Source: Vicinamibacterales bacterium (GTDB lineage Bacteria; Acidobacteriota; Vicinamibacteria; Vicinamibacterales; UBA8438). Taken from it: a stretch of 35,543 bases of DNA. Location: NCBI GenBank assembly GCA_937766455.1, contig CALLXD010000020.1, positions 1-35,543 of the forward strand, in the 5' to 3' direction. A model generated the notes under the pieces. That model was given only the letters and a program-made list of their open reading frames with translations. It had not been told where the DNA came from and did not search any database. Positions 25,858-33,357 of this stretch are shown in pieces. The first letter of the stretch is position 1. Every line of letters begins with the position of its first letter. A program made the translations under genes and the position numbers.

Positions 25858-28800
25858 ATGAAGTTCGGAAAGTTCCTAATAGTCGTGCTGGGGGTCCTGC
25901 TATTGGTCCCCGTCGCAGCATCGGCCCAGAGCCAGTTCGCTGGTAACGTGACGGATGACACCGGGGGCGCACTGCCCGGCGTGACCGTGACGGCCGCCAG
26001 TGAGGCACTCATCGAAGGTTCGCGTCTTGCCGTTACGGACGGCAGCGGCCAATACCAGATTATTAATCTGCGTCCCGGCAACTATGTGCTGACCTACGAC
26101 CTGCCCGGGTTCGGCACCCAGGTCCGGAACGACGTTACTCTTCCGTCCGACGTTACGATTACATTGGACGTCGTGCTCGCGGTTGGCTCCCTTGAGGAGT
26201 CCATTACGGTGTCCGGTGAGACCCCGGTCGTCGACGTGCAGCAGACCGAACGGGTCGAAGTGCTCACGGCCGAGGTGCTCCAGGCGATTCCGACCGGTGG
26301 AAGCCTCTATTCGTTCGGCACCCTGGTGCCTGGCGTTCGCACGAGCCTGCCGGATATCGGCGGCGCACGCGCCATGGAACAGGTGCTGATGTATGGCAAC
26401 GGGTCAGGCGGCATGGACACGACGACCCTGGTCGACGGCATGCAGGTGAACTCGTCCATCGGCAACGGCGCGTATCAGATGTATTTCAACCCGCAGATGA
26501 TGTCGGAGACGTCGTTCACGACGTCCGGCGCGGGCGCCGACACGAAGCTCGGTGGCATCCGGGTCAACATGGTCCCGAAAGACGGCGGTAACCAGTTCAG
26601 TGGAACCGGCTATTTCGGCGGCTCGCATAGAAGCTGGAACTCCGACGTCTGGAACTCGCGGCTCGGCGACCTGGGTGTGCAGTCGACCAATCAGGGCGAT
26701 GCTAGAGACGGCGCGCCGTCCATCGACCGGGTCTTCGACATGAACGCCTCGTTGGGTGGTCCGATTGTCAAGGACAAGCTGTGGTTCTTCGGGTCGATCC
26801 GGAACTGGGGCACCGACAATGTCGTGCTGAACAGTTTCTACCGGGACGGCGTCACGAAGGGTCTCGATGACGGGCTGCTGACCAGCGGCCTTATGCGGCT
26901 GACCTATCAGGCGAACAGCAAGAACAAGTTCTCGGCGTATCTGGACCGCATCCGCAAGGTGCGGAACCACGAGCACAATCCCGGCGACGACATCCAGACC
27001 GCGTCGTCCAAGCGGCGCCCCCTCCTCTATTACACCGCGGCCACCAAGTGGACCTCGACACTGACCAACCGGATGCTGGCTGAGTTCGGGTTCTCGATGA
27101 ACGGCGAGGTCTATCCCATCGGCTACCAGCCGGAAGTGGAGCAAACGTTACCGACCGGCCTCGTTGGCTGTTTCACGACCCCTTGCTTCCCGGCGGTCGG
27201 CAGCGCGCAGCACCTGACACAGACTGGGGGCGGCGACCCATGGTACGGCGGGCCGCAGGGCGTCTGGACCGGTAAGCTCGATCAGCGCCTGGGCTACTCG
27301 GGGCGTGGGTATGGTTCCGCGGCACGCGGCAGCACGGTCAATTCGCCGTTCAAGCAGAACATCATCGGGTCGCTCTCGTATGTCACCGGGTCGCACAACG
27401 TGAAGGTCGGGTTCGAGCAGTCGTGGTCGTGGGAGAAAACCGCCCGCAACTCGAACGCGAACCTTGTGCAGATCTACGGGGACGAAGCGAATCCGTTCGG
27501 CAACACTGCCGACTTCATCACCGCAAGCTTCCCGCAGGCGCAGCAGAACCTCGCGGATAATCTGCCCGTGGGCCTGACGGGCGCACCGCAAGAGGTCCGG
27601 ATCTACAACGACCCGGCAACGCGGCATAACACGCTGCCCTACGAGTTCGGCTTCTACCTGCAGGACTCGTGGACAATCGACCGCTTGACCATTAACTATG
27701 GTGGACGGTTCGATATCGCCAAGACGGAGGTCATGGGCGGGGCGTCGCCCCAGGGCCGGTTCGTGCCGAGCACCTTGTTCGGCGCGGGCGGCATCGAGTT
27801 GCTTGACATTCCAAAGTGGGGCCCCGATTTCTCCCCGCGGTTCAGCCTTGCCTACGACCTTCGGGGCGACGGCAGGACGGCGCTGAAGCTCGGCATGAAT
27901 CGGTATCCCAACGCCTACGGGCTGTCGTCGCTGGCCAACATTTTCCAGCCGAGGCAACGGGCTCAGGAGAATCGTCTCTGGAATGACATCGCGCTCGACC
28001 CAGCCACCGGCCTGCTGCCGGCGGGCTGCGACCGGTTTGCACCGGCCGGCTGTGGCAACCCGTATGGGACCAACGGCGACAACATCGCCCAGGACTGGGA
28101 GATCGGCGCCACATCCAACTCCGGGTTCGGTATCCGGAATGTCAACGCTCCGTCGGTTGACTTGCACCGTGGCTATAACGACCTGTTCACCGTCGGGATC
28201 CAGCAGGAAGTGCGGCCTGGGCTGTCGGTGTCGGCAGAATTCAGACGCCGGTGGGTTCGCGATCCGCAGAAATCGGACAACCTACTGCGGAACTTCAGCG
28301 ACTTCAACGGCGGCACGCCGATCTTCTACACGATGCCGGCCCCGTATGTGGGGACGGCTCCGATCTACAACATCAACGAGTCCTCCGCGGCGCTCGTTGA
28401 TGAGCTGGTCGACAACCTCGTCGATGCGGGTGGTGATTACCGGAACCGTTACACCGGCTTCGAGCTGAGCTTCCAGGGTCGGCTGCAGGGCGGTGGCACG
28501 GTGTTTGGCGGTTGGAGCATGGACTCGCCTGGCACGAGCTGGTTCTCGGGTGGTGGCGTCACGGACAACTGTGGGCTCGTTCGCGAGGAACAGGACGACC
28601 CGAATCAGCTGCGTTTCTGTGACGGATTCGCTTACCCGACGCCGTATCGGCACGAGTTCAAAATCTCCGGTAGCTATCCGCTGCCGTGGTGGGACTTGCG
28701 GGCCGCGGGCACGTTCCTCAGCAACGCCGGCGGCTACGCGGGCGACCAGTTCCGGGAGACGCAGCAGCTCACCCGGGCATCGACGACCTACGGTGCGCCG

Positions 28801-29178
28801 TTCTATACGGCGGACAACTGCACGGGCAACTGCGTGCTCGGCTCGCCGATTGTCCCGACGGCCAATGGCGGCGTGACGCCGGCCCGGGTCGGCACGAGCA
28901 CGAGCGCCATCGGGGACTACGTGCTGCTGCCGGGCAACAGCGTGAAGTTCCCACCGTACTGGACCCAGCTCGACGCCAGCATCGCGAAGACGTTCGATTT
29001 TGGTCGGGTGCGCTGGGAAATGATGGTTCAGGGCTTCAACCTGATGAACGTCGGGTTTGAGCAGAACTACCGTTCGAGCCGGAGCACGGCGGCTGGGCGA
29101 CAGAGTTCCGTCGCCGAGTATGCGAATCAGATCTTCAACGGCCGCATCTTCCGGCTCTCGACGACTGCTCGCTGGTAG
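25858..29178 (+). CDS. Oar-like TonB-dependent receptor with carboxypeptidase-regulatory-like domain
   Basis: A 1106-residue outer-membrane protein. A signal peptide (cleavage after SAASA-type sequence, about residue 23) is followed by a carboxypeptidase-regulatory-like domain (about 25-115; FAGNVTDDTGGALPGVTVTA and YQIINLRPGNYVLTYDLPGF). A plug-like region comes next (about 120-245; VDGMQVNSS, GAGADTKLGGIRVNMVPKDGG), then a large barrel ending in Trp. This is the architecture of Oar-type receptors that are abundant in Acidobacteriota. Several close cysteine pairs sit in predicted outer loops (GCFTTPC, GCDRFAPAGC, DNC...FC, NCTGNC) and could form loop disulfides. The start is fixed by a strong GGAGGT at 25845-25850, eight bases before the ATG. 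It has its own promoter region and ends at a strong terminator, so it is probably a single-gene unit. The ligand is unknown; large oligopeptides, proteins or glycans are the usual guesses for this type. Confidence 0.94.
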   Translation: MKFGKFLIVVLGVLLLVPVAASAQSQFAGNVTDDTGGALPGVTVTAASEALIEGSRLAVTDGSGQYQIINLRPGNYVLTYDLPGFGTQVRNDVTLPSDVTITLDVVLAVGSLEESITVSGETPVVDVQQTERVEVLTAEVLQAIPTGGSLYSFGTLVPGVRTSLPDIGGARAMEQVLMYGNGSGGMDTTTLVDGMQVNSSIGNGAYQMYFNPQMMSETSFTTSGAGADTKLGGIRVNMVPKDGGNQFSGTGYFGGSHRSWNSDVWNSRLGDLGVQSTNQGDARDGAPSIDRVFDMNASLGGPIVKDKLWFFGSIRNWGTDNVVLNSFYRDGVTKGLDDGLLTSGLMRLTYQANSKNKFSAYLDRIRKVRNHEHNPGDDIQTASSKRRPLLYYTAATKWTSTLTNRMLAEFGFSMNGEVYPIGYQPEVEQTLPTGLVGCFTTPCFPAVGSAQHLTQTGGGDPWYGGPQGVWTGKLDQRLGYSGRGYGSAARGSTVNSPFKQNIIGSLSYVTGSHNVKVGFEQSWSWEKTARNSNANLVQIYGDEANPFGNTADFITASFPQAQQNLADNLPVGLTGAPQEVRIYNDPATRHNTLPYEFGFYLQDSWTIDRLTINYGGRFDIAKTEVMGGASPQGRFVPSTLFGAGGIELLDIPKWGPDFSPRFSLAYDLRGDGRTALKLGMNRYPNAYGLSSLANIFQPRQRAQENRLWNDIALDPATGLLPAGCDRFAPAGCGNPYGTNGDNIAQDWEIGATSNSGFGIRNVNAPSVDLHRGYNDLFTVGIQQEVRPGLSVSAEFRRRWVRDPQKSDNLLRNFSDFNGGTPIFYTMPAPYVGTAPIYNINESSAALVDELVDNLVDAGGDYRNRYTGFELSFQGRLQGGGTVFGGWSMDSPGTSWFSGGGVTDNCGLVREEQDDPNQLRFCDGFAYPTPYRHEFKISGSYPLPWWDLRAAGTFLSNAGGYAGDQFRETQQLTRASTTYGAPFYTADNCTGNCVLGSPIVPTANGGVTPARVGTSTSAIGDYVLLPGNSVKFPPYWTQLDASIAKTFDFGRVRWEMMVQGFNLMNVGFEQNYRSSRSTAAGRQSSVAEYANQIFNGRIFRLSTTARW

Positions 29179-29186
29179 GAAGTCCC

Positions 29187-29203
29187 TTACTCGCATCGAG
29201 TAA
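29187..29203 (+). other. Perfect 7-bp hairpin before the terminator
   Basis: TTACTCG and CGAGTAA pair perfectly around a CAT loop, starting eight bases after the receptor stop and ending six bases before the terminator stem. It may protect the mRNA 3' end or assist termination. Confidence 0.55.
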
Positions 29204-29209
29204 ACTACG

Positions 29210-29249
29210 CGCGCCGGTGGAGCTTCGGCTCCCCCGGCGCGTTCTTTTT
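29210..29249 (+). terminator. Strong intrinsic terminator of the Oar-like receptor gene
   Basis: A 14-base stem (29210-29223 with 29228-29241), with one T-C mismatch, closes on a TTCG tetraloop and is followed by TTCTTTTT (29242-29249). UUCG is an exceptionally stable loop, so efficient Rho-independent termination is expected. Confidence 0.92.
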
Positions 29250-29281
29250 GTACCGATGATGCTGCGGAATCAGCGGTAGGT

Positions 29282-30007
29282 ATGCCTCGACCATTTTGCT
29301 ACCGCTGCCGTCGTCCAGCGCTTACCTGCGTCTGCGCCGCGATCACTCCCATCGCGACCCGCACCCACTTGGTGTTTCTGACCCACCCGAAGGAGTACCG
29401 CAAAGTGCGGGTTGGAACCGGGCGGCTTGCGCACTTATCGTTGGAGAGATCCGAGATCCTGGTGGGCATCGAGTTTGACCAGCACCCGAGGGTCAGGGCC
29501 CTGCTGGGGGACGCGTCGACCGACTGTCGTCTTGTCTACCCCGGGCCGAACGGAGACAACCTGTCCCGCGGGGAGTATCGGCCTCCACCTGGCAGCCAGC
29601 CGGTGTTTTTCCTCATCGATGGCACCTGGGCAGGCGCAAAGTCGATTCTTCGGCGAAGCCGGCTTGTGCGGGCGTTGCCTCGCGTCGGCTTTGACGTCGC
29701 GACGCCCTCGGCGTTCTCGATCAAGCGGCAGCCTCGGCCCGAGTGTCTGTGCACGCTCGAAGCGGCCCACCGGTGTCTGACCTTGCTCGCGGAGCACGGG
29801 CACGAGCAGATAGACGCATCAGCGGGCCATCGCCTGTTGGCCCCATTGCGCCGCCTCATGGAGATTCAGCGGGGCTACCCGGGGAGGCGGACGCCGCCGC
29901 CCGCGGCGGTTCGCGGTGCCCGGCCGCCGCAAGTGGTCACGACGCAGTTCAGCGCGGCCGTGGGCACCCGAGCGGACGGATGCGAACGGGAGTCAGCGCG
30001 GAGGTGA
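29282..30007 (+). CDS. tapT: tRNA-uridine aminocarboxypropyltransferase (DTW domain)
   Basis: A 241-residue DTW-domain protein. The family transfers the 3-amino-3-carboxypropyl group of S-adenosylmethionine to a tRNA uridine (acp3U, position 47 in bacteria), releasing methylthioadenosine. The zinc-site cysteines CYRCRRPALTCVC (residues 6-18), the signature DGTW at 113-116, the motif HPKEYRKVRVGTGR and the later ECLCTLEA all match TapT (E. coli YfiP). The length is normal, with about 30 extra Ala/Arg-rich residues at the C-terminus, encoded in the stretch that overlaps the ribosome binding site of the next gene. The ATG at 29282 is the first possible one after the receptor terminator. The following aminotransferase gene starts five bases after this stop and its Shine-Dalgarno lies within the last codons, so the two are co-transcribed. 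Confidence 0.93.
   Translation: MPRPFCYRCRRPALTCVCAAITPIATRTHLVFLTHPKEYRKVRVGTGRLAHLSLERSEILVGIEFDQHPRVRALLGDASTDCRLVYPGPNGDNLSRGEYRPPPGSQPVFFLIDGTWAGAKSILRRSRLVRALPRVGFDVATPSAFSIKRQPRPECLCTLEAAHRCLTLLAEHGHEQIDASAGHRLLAPLRRLMEIQRGYPGRRTPPPAAVRGARPPQVVTTQFSAAVGTRADGCERESARR
30000..30006 (+). promoter_or_regulatory. Strong Shine-Dalgarno deciding the aminotransferase start
   Basis: GGAGGTG lies six bases before GTG 30013 and overlaps the tapT stop codon. It favours GTG 30013 over the in-frame ATG at 29980 and GTG at 30004, neither of which has such a site at good distance. Confidence 0.7.
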
Positions 30008-30012
30008 CACCG

Positions 30013-31306
30013 GTGGCGACCAGGGAATCGGTGATTCGTCGGATGACGCGGTTGGCGGTAGAGCACGATGCCGTCAACCTGTCGCAGGGGTTCACTGACG
30101 AGTGCCCGCCATTCGAATTGGTCTGGGCGGCGGTGTCGGCCATGCTGGGTGGGACGGAGGCACAGATGGCGCGACTCGATGGTGCGTCTCTGCGGGAACT
30201 GGCACCAGGCCTCGACGCGTCCGACATCGTCGACCGACCCTTGAAGCAGCTATTGGAGACGCTCCAGGGGCACCAGGACAGCTTGAACCAGTATTCGTTC
30301 CCCTTCGGGCTGCCTGAGCTTCGCGAGGCCATTGCGGACTACACGCAGCGGCTGTATGGCTGGCGTCCAGACCCGGAGACCGACATCACGGTCACCCTCG
30401 GTGCCACCGAAGCGCTGGCGTCCGTGCTGGCTGGTGTCTGTGCGCCAGGCGACCGGCTCATCGTGCCGCAGCCGTATCACGAGATGTATCCGGCACAGGC
30501 GGCCGTCTTCGGTCTGGTCCCTGACTATGTGACGCTGGTTGAAGATGTGGAGACTGGGCGCTGGACGCTGAACCGGGACGAATGGGAGGCCGCGGCGTTG
30601 CGCGGTGCACGCGCGCTCATCCTCAACACGCCACACAATCCGACGGGGCAAGGTCTTTTCCGCCAGCGACCTCGCGTTCATCGCGGAGTTGGCTGCGCGC
30701 CACGCGCTGCTGGTCATCAGCGATGAGATCTACGAGCACATTGTGTTCGACGGCGCGCGACATTTGAGCCCGGCGGCGATACCGGGTATGCGAGAGCGCA
30801 CGATCGTCGTGAATTCGATCTCGAAGACTGGGAATGCGACGGGCTGGCGCGTCGGCTGGGTCATCGCGCCGGCCGTCTATACGCCCGCGATTCGCGGTTT
30901 CCACGACACGATGGTCATACAGGCGCCAACCCCACTTCAGCGGGCCGCGGTCGCGCTGCTCAGGCTCGACGCGAGCGCGTTCGACACGCTGCGCACGGCG
31001 TACGCGAGGAAGCGCGAGACCCTGACCCGGGGGTTGGGCCGAGCCGGATTCGCTGTCAGTGCCCCTGAAGGGGCCTACTATCTGTTCGCGCGGTATCGTG
31101 ACGTGCCCGGTCTTGGTGGTCGGGCCCCCATGGAGGCGGCCTTGCACTTGATCACCGAAGTCGGCGTTGCCTGTGTGCCTGGAGATAATTTCTATGCGAC
31201 CGAGGGGGGCGGCGACGAGTATCTACGGTTCGCCTTCTGCCGCAGTGTGCCCGCACTCGAGGCGGCCGCGCGCCGGCTGGCGCGCCTGAGCCTGACGAGC
31301 GGCTAG
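30013..31306 (+). pseudogene. Class I/II PLP-dependent aminotransferase, interrupted by a +1 frameshift
   Basis: Two frames together encode one aminotransferase of about 430 residues. The first (30013 to a stop at 30726) has NLSQGFTDECPPF, NQYSFPFGLPELREAIADY and LNTPHNPTG. The second takes over at about 30647 with KVFSASDL and carries SDEIYEHIVFDG, SISKTGNATGWRVGW (the PLP lysine in SISK) and LRFAFCRS with the carboxylate-binding Arg. Dropping one G from the GGGG run at 30645-30648 gives the expected NPTGKVFS join. The family is close to kynurenine/methionine/glutamine aminotransferases (YbdL/KAT type). An insert of about 40 residues precedes NQYSFPFG and makes the protein longer than usual. 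If the shift is real, the upstream product lacks the PLP lysine and is inactive. Sequencing error in a G run is the simpler explanation. The gene is coupled to tapT. Confidence 0.88.
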
Positions 31307-31454
31307 CAAGGGAACGGCGACGACTGCAGTCCCCACGTTGCTCCCACGCAGGCCACAGTGGCCATGACATCATGGACCACGACCAGCGGCGCCCACAATG
31401 AAACGAACTCCGGGGACTGGCGCGGGCGGCTGGACCGAGCCTGGAGTGTGCTCG

Positions 31455-32006
31455 ATGGATGACCATCCGACGATCGACATCGATCGGTTGGACCGGCCGC
31501 ATCCGAATCTCCTCAAGTACTACCTGCTGGCCTCCATCCTCGCCGGGCCGTTCTTTCCGTTGGCGGCCCTGACATCCTTTCTACGTTACCGGACCCTCCG
31601 TTATCGCTTCGACGACGAGGGCGTCAGCATGCGCTGGGGGGTCCTGTTTCGTAAGGACATCAGCCTGACCTACGCGCGGCTGCAGGACATTCATCTGGAA
31701 AGTAACGTGGTTGAACGCTGGCTGGGCCTCGGCCGGGTGCAGCTGCAGACGGCCAGCGGTTCCGCCAAAGCGGAGATGGTCATCGAGGGACTCGAAGAGT
31801 ACGAGCAGGTGCGCGACTACCTGTACTCGCGGATGCGAGGCGCTCGCGGTCAGCGTGCTCCGGCTCCCCGGAGCCCCGGGAGCGGTGTCCACGCGCGAGA
31901 GGAACTGGCGGAGGTCGCCAGCGCGCTGAGGGCGACCGCCGACGAGTTGGCGGCGCTGCGGAAGACCTTGGCCGGCCGACGTGGCGGACCCGACAGTCAC
32001 CCATGA
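31455..32006 (+). CDS. Bacterial PH-domain (bPH2, DUF304) membrane protein
   Basis: A protein of about 183 residues. Two hydrophobic stretches near residues 17-40 (KYYLLASILAGPFFPLAALT) form a membrane hairpin, followed by a bPH2 domain. That domain contains RYRFDDEGVSMRWGVLFRKD, a SLTYARLQDIHLESN segment and GRVQLQTASGSAKAEMVIEGL, all typical of YdbS/YdbT-like proteins. The C-terminus is Arg/Pro-rich and then a helix (HAREELAEVASALRATADEL). Function is unknown for the family; these proteins usually come in pairs and are thought to be membrane-associated. ATG 31455 is preferred because GGAG at 31443-31446 precedes it by eight bases and homology begins at HPNLLKYY; an in-frame ATG at 31398 would add 19 unlikely residues. 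The stop overlaps the next bPH2 gene in ATGA (32003-32006). Confidence 0.85.
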   Translation: MDDHPTIDIDRLDRPHPNLLKYYLLASILAGPFFPLAALTSFLRYRTLRYRFDDEGVSMRWGVLFRKDISLTYARLQDIHLESNVVERWLGLGRVQLQTASGSAKAEMVIEGLEEYEQVRDYLYSRMRGARGQRAPAPRSPGSGVHAREELAEVASALRATADELAALRKTLAGRRGGPDSHP

Positions 32007-32815
32007 CTCCCCTCAAACGGCGAGTGCTCAGTCTCCTTCGGGTGCGGGAGCGGCCAGACCCGCCGCCGGCCGCAGGGCCGACACTCGACGTGTTTCGGGC
32101 CTCTCGTCGCTACCTGGCGCTGCGGCGCGTTGAGTGGGTCCTGACACAGGCGGGCGCGCTGGTCGGTATCCTCTTCTCGCTCGTCTTGTTTGGTGCCATC
32201 GACCTCCCGTTCGTCCAATTTGGCGGGCTCGCAGAGTGGGTGAGTAACCTCGACATTCAGACCCCGGTGATGAGCCTTGCAGGCACCGACCTCGTCTTCC
32301 TCCTTGAGTTTTTCGCGATCACCGCCTATCTGTCTCAATTTGTCGGTTCGGGACTCGTCCTGACCCTCAACTGGGAAATGCGCTGGTACATGGTGAGCGA
32401 CGAGAGCCTGCGAATTCGTGAAGGACTCGTCCGGGTCCGTGAGCAGACCATGACAGTCGCCAACATCTAGAATATGAGGATTCGCCAGGGTCCCCTGCAA
32501 CGGTTGTTCGGTCTCGCCGAGCTTGAGGTGCACACCGCCGGCGGGGGCGGCAAGGCGACGGAGGACGACAAGAGCGCCACCCGCAATCTGCACGTGGGGC
32601 ACTTCCGCGGGCTCGAAGATGCCTGGGCGCTCCGCGACCGGCTACGAGGTGCATTGGCGCGCCATCGGGCGAGCGGGCTCGGAGACCCCGACGAAGACCG
32701 ATCTCCACCACCAGACGACCGCGACGTCTCGCCGGCTCGTGGCCTCCTACCGGCCGCGGAAACTCTGCTCGCAGAGGCTCGGCGACTTCGCGCGGCGCTC
32801 CGCGAGGACTCCTGA
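32003..32815 (+). pseudogene. Second bPH2 (DUF304) membrane protein, split by an in-frame TAG
   Basis: One reading frame of 270 codons is interrupted only at codon 156 by TAG (32468-32470). Before it are two membrane helices (VLTQAGALVGILFSLVLFGA and the segment after TDLVFLLEFF) and the start of the bPH2 domain (WYMVSDESLRIREGLVRVRE, then MTVANI). After it the same frame continues with NMRIRQGPLQRLFGLAELEV and HTAGGGG, the conserved second half of that domain, to the TGA at 32813-32815. In the family this position is usually Gln (ANIQN), so a single CAG to TAG change explains the break. Without readthrough the product loses about 114 residues including most of the domain core. The start overlaps the upstream bPH2 stop. 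It is either a recent nonsense mutation, a sequencing error, or suppressed amber; sequence alone cannot decide. Confidence 0.85.
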
Positions 32816-32882
32816 CGGCCAGACGGCTGTATGTGCTCGCACCCGGCCGGTCGACAGAACTACGTGCAAGAGGGGATGACCT

Positions 32883-33344
32883 ATGAGATTCGCGGGCTCC
32901 GTGCTTTGTTGGGTGTTGGCGATTGCGTGCGCCGCCGTTGCCGCTGCGCCGCAGCAACCGCCGGTGGCGTCAGACCAGGAGGCCGTGATCGAACTGGAAC
33001 GGGCGTGGAACGAGGCCTTCTATGCCAAGGACATCGCTTTCATCGAAGGGGTTCTGGCCGACGAGTTCACCGCGACCTACGACGATGGTAGCCGGGGCGA
33101 CCGGGCCCGCGAGTTGGCCCTGTCGACCGAGTTCAATCAGCAGGTGGAGTCGGCGGTCCAGGAGGATTTCACCGTCAAGATATACGGTGAGACTGCGGTC
33201 GTGTGGTTCACGCTGCGGCTGGTTGGCATCCGACAGGGGGAGCGGGCCGAAGTGGCCTTCCGGTACACAGATGTGTGGGTGAAGCGCGGCGGCAGCTGGC
33301 TCTGTGTGTCGACCCACAGCACCCGCGTCGGCGGGGCCGTGTGA
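32883..33344 (+). CDS. Secreted DUF4440 / SnoaL-like (NTF2 fold) protein
   Basis: A 153-residue protein with a signal peptide (hydrophobic run to about residue 22, AAAPQQ). An NTF2-like fold of the DUF4440/SnoaL kind follows: an N-terminal helix VIELERAWNEAFYAKDIAFI, a strand with LADEFTATYDDGS, and curved strands ending FRYTDVWVKRGGSWLCVSTH. The family pocket can bind small molecules or act as an isomerase, but most secreted members have no known function, and no catalytic residue can be assigned here. The ATG is preceded by AGAGGGG at 32870-32875. It is convergent with hflX, with 13 bases between stops. It is probably separate from the bPH2 pair, since 67 bases lie between them. Confidence 0.87.
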   Translation: MRFAGSVLCWVLAIACAAVAAAPQQPPVASDQEAVIELERAWNEAFYAKDIAFIEGVLADEFTATYDDGSRGDRARELALSTEFNQQVESAVQEDFTVKIYGETAVVWFTLRLVGIRQGERAEVAFRYTDVWVKRGGSWLCVSTHSTRVGGAV

Positions 33345-33357
33345 GCTCTCGGGATAC

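Noticed and set aside
29743..30012. Upstream extension of the aminotransferase frame into tapT
   Set aside because: The residues are Ala/Arg/Gly-rich shadow of tapT. GGAGGTG at 30000-30006 points to GTG 30013 and family sequence begins there.
31351..31363. GGCCACAGTGGCC palindrome upstream of the bPH2 pair
   Set aside because: Six-base arms with one central base are expected several times in 35 kb by chance; no second copy or promoter is attached to it.
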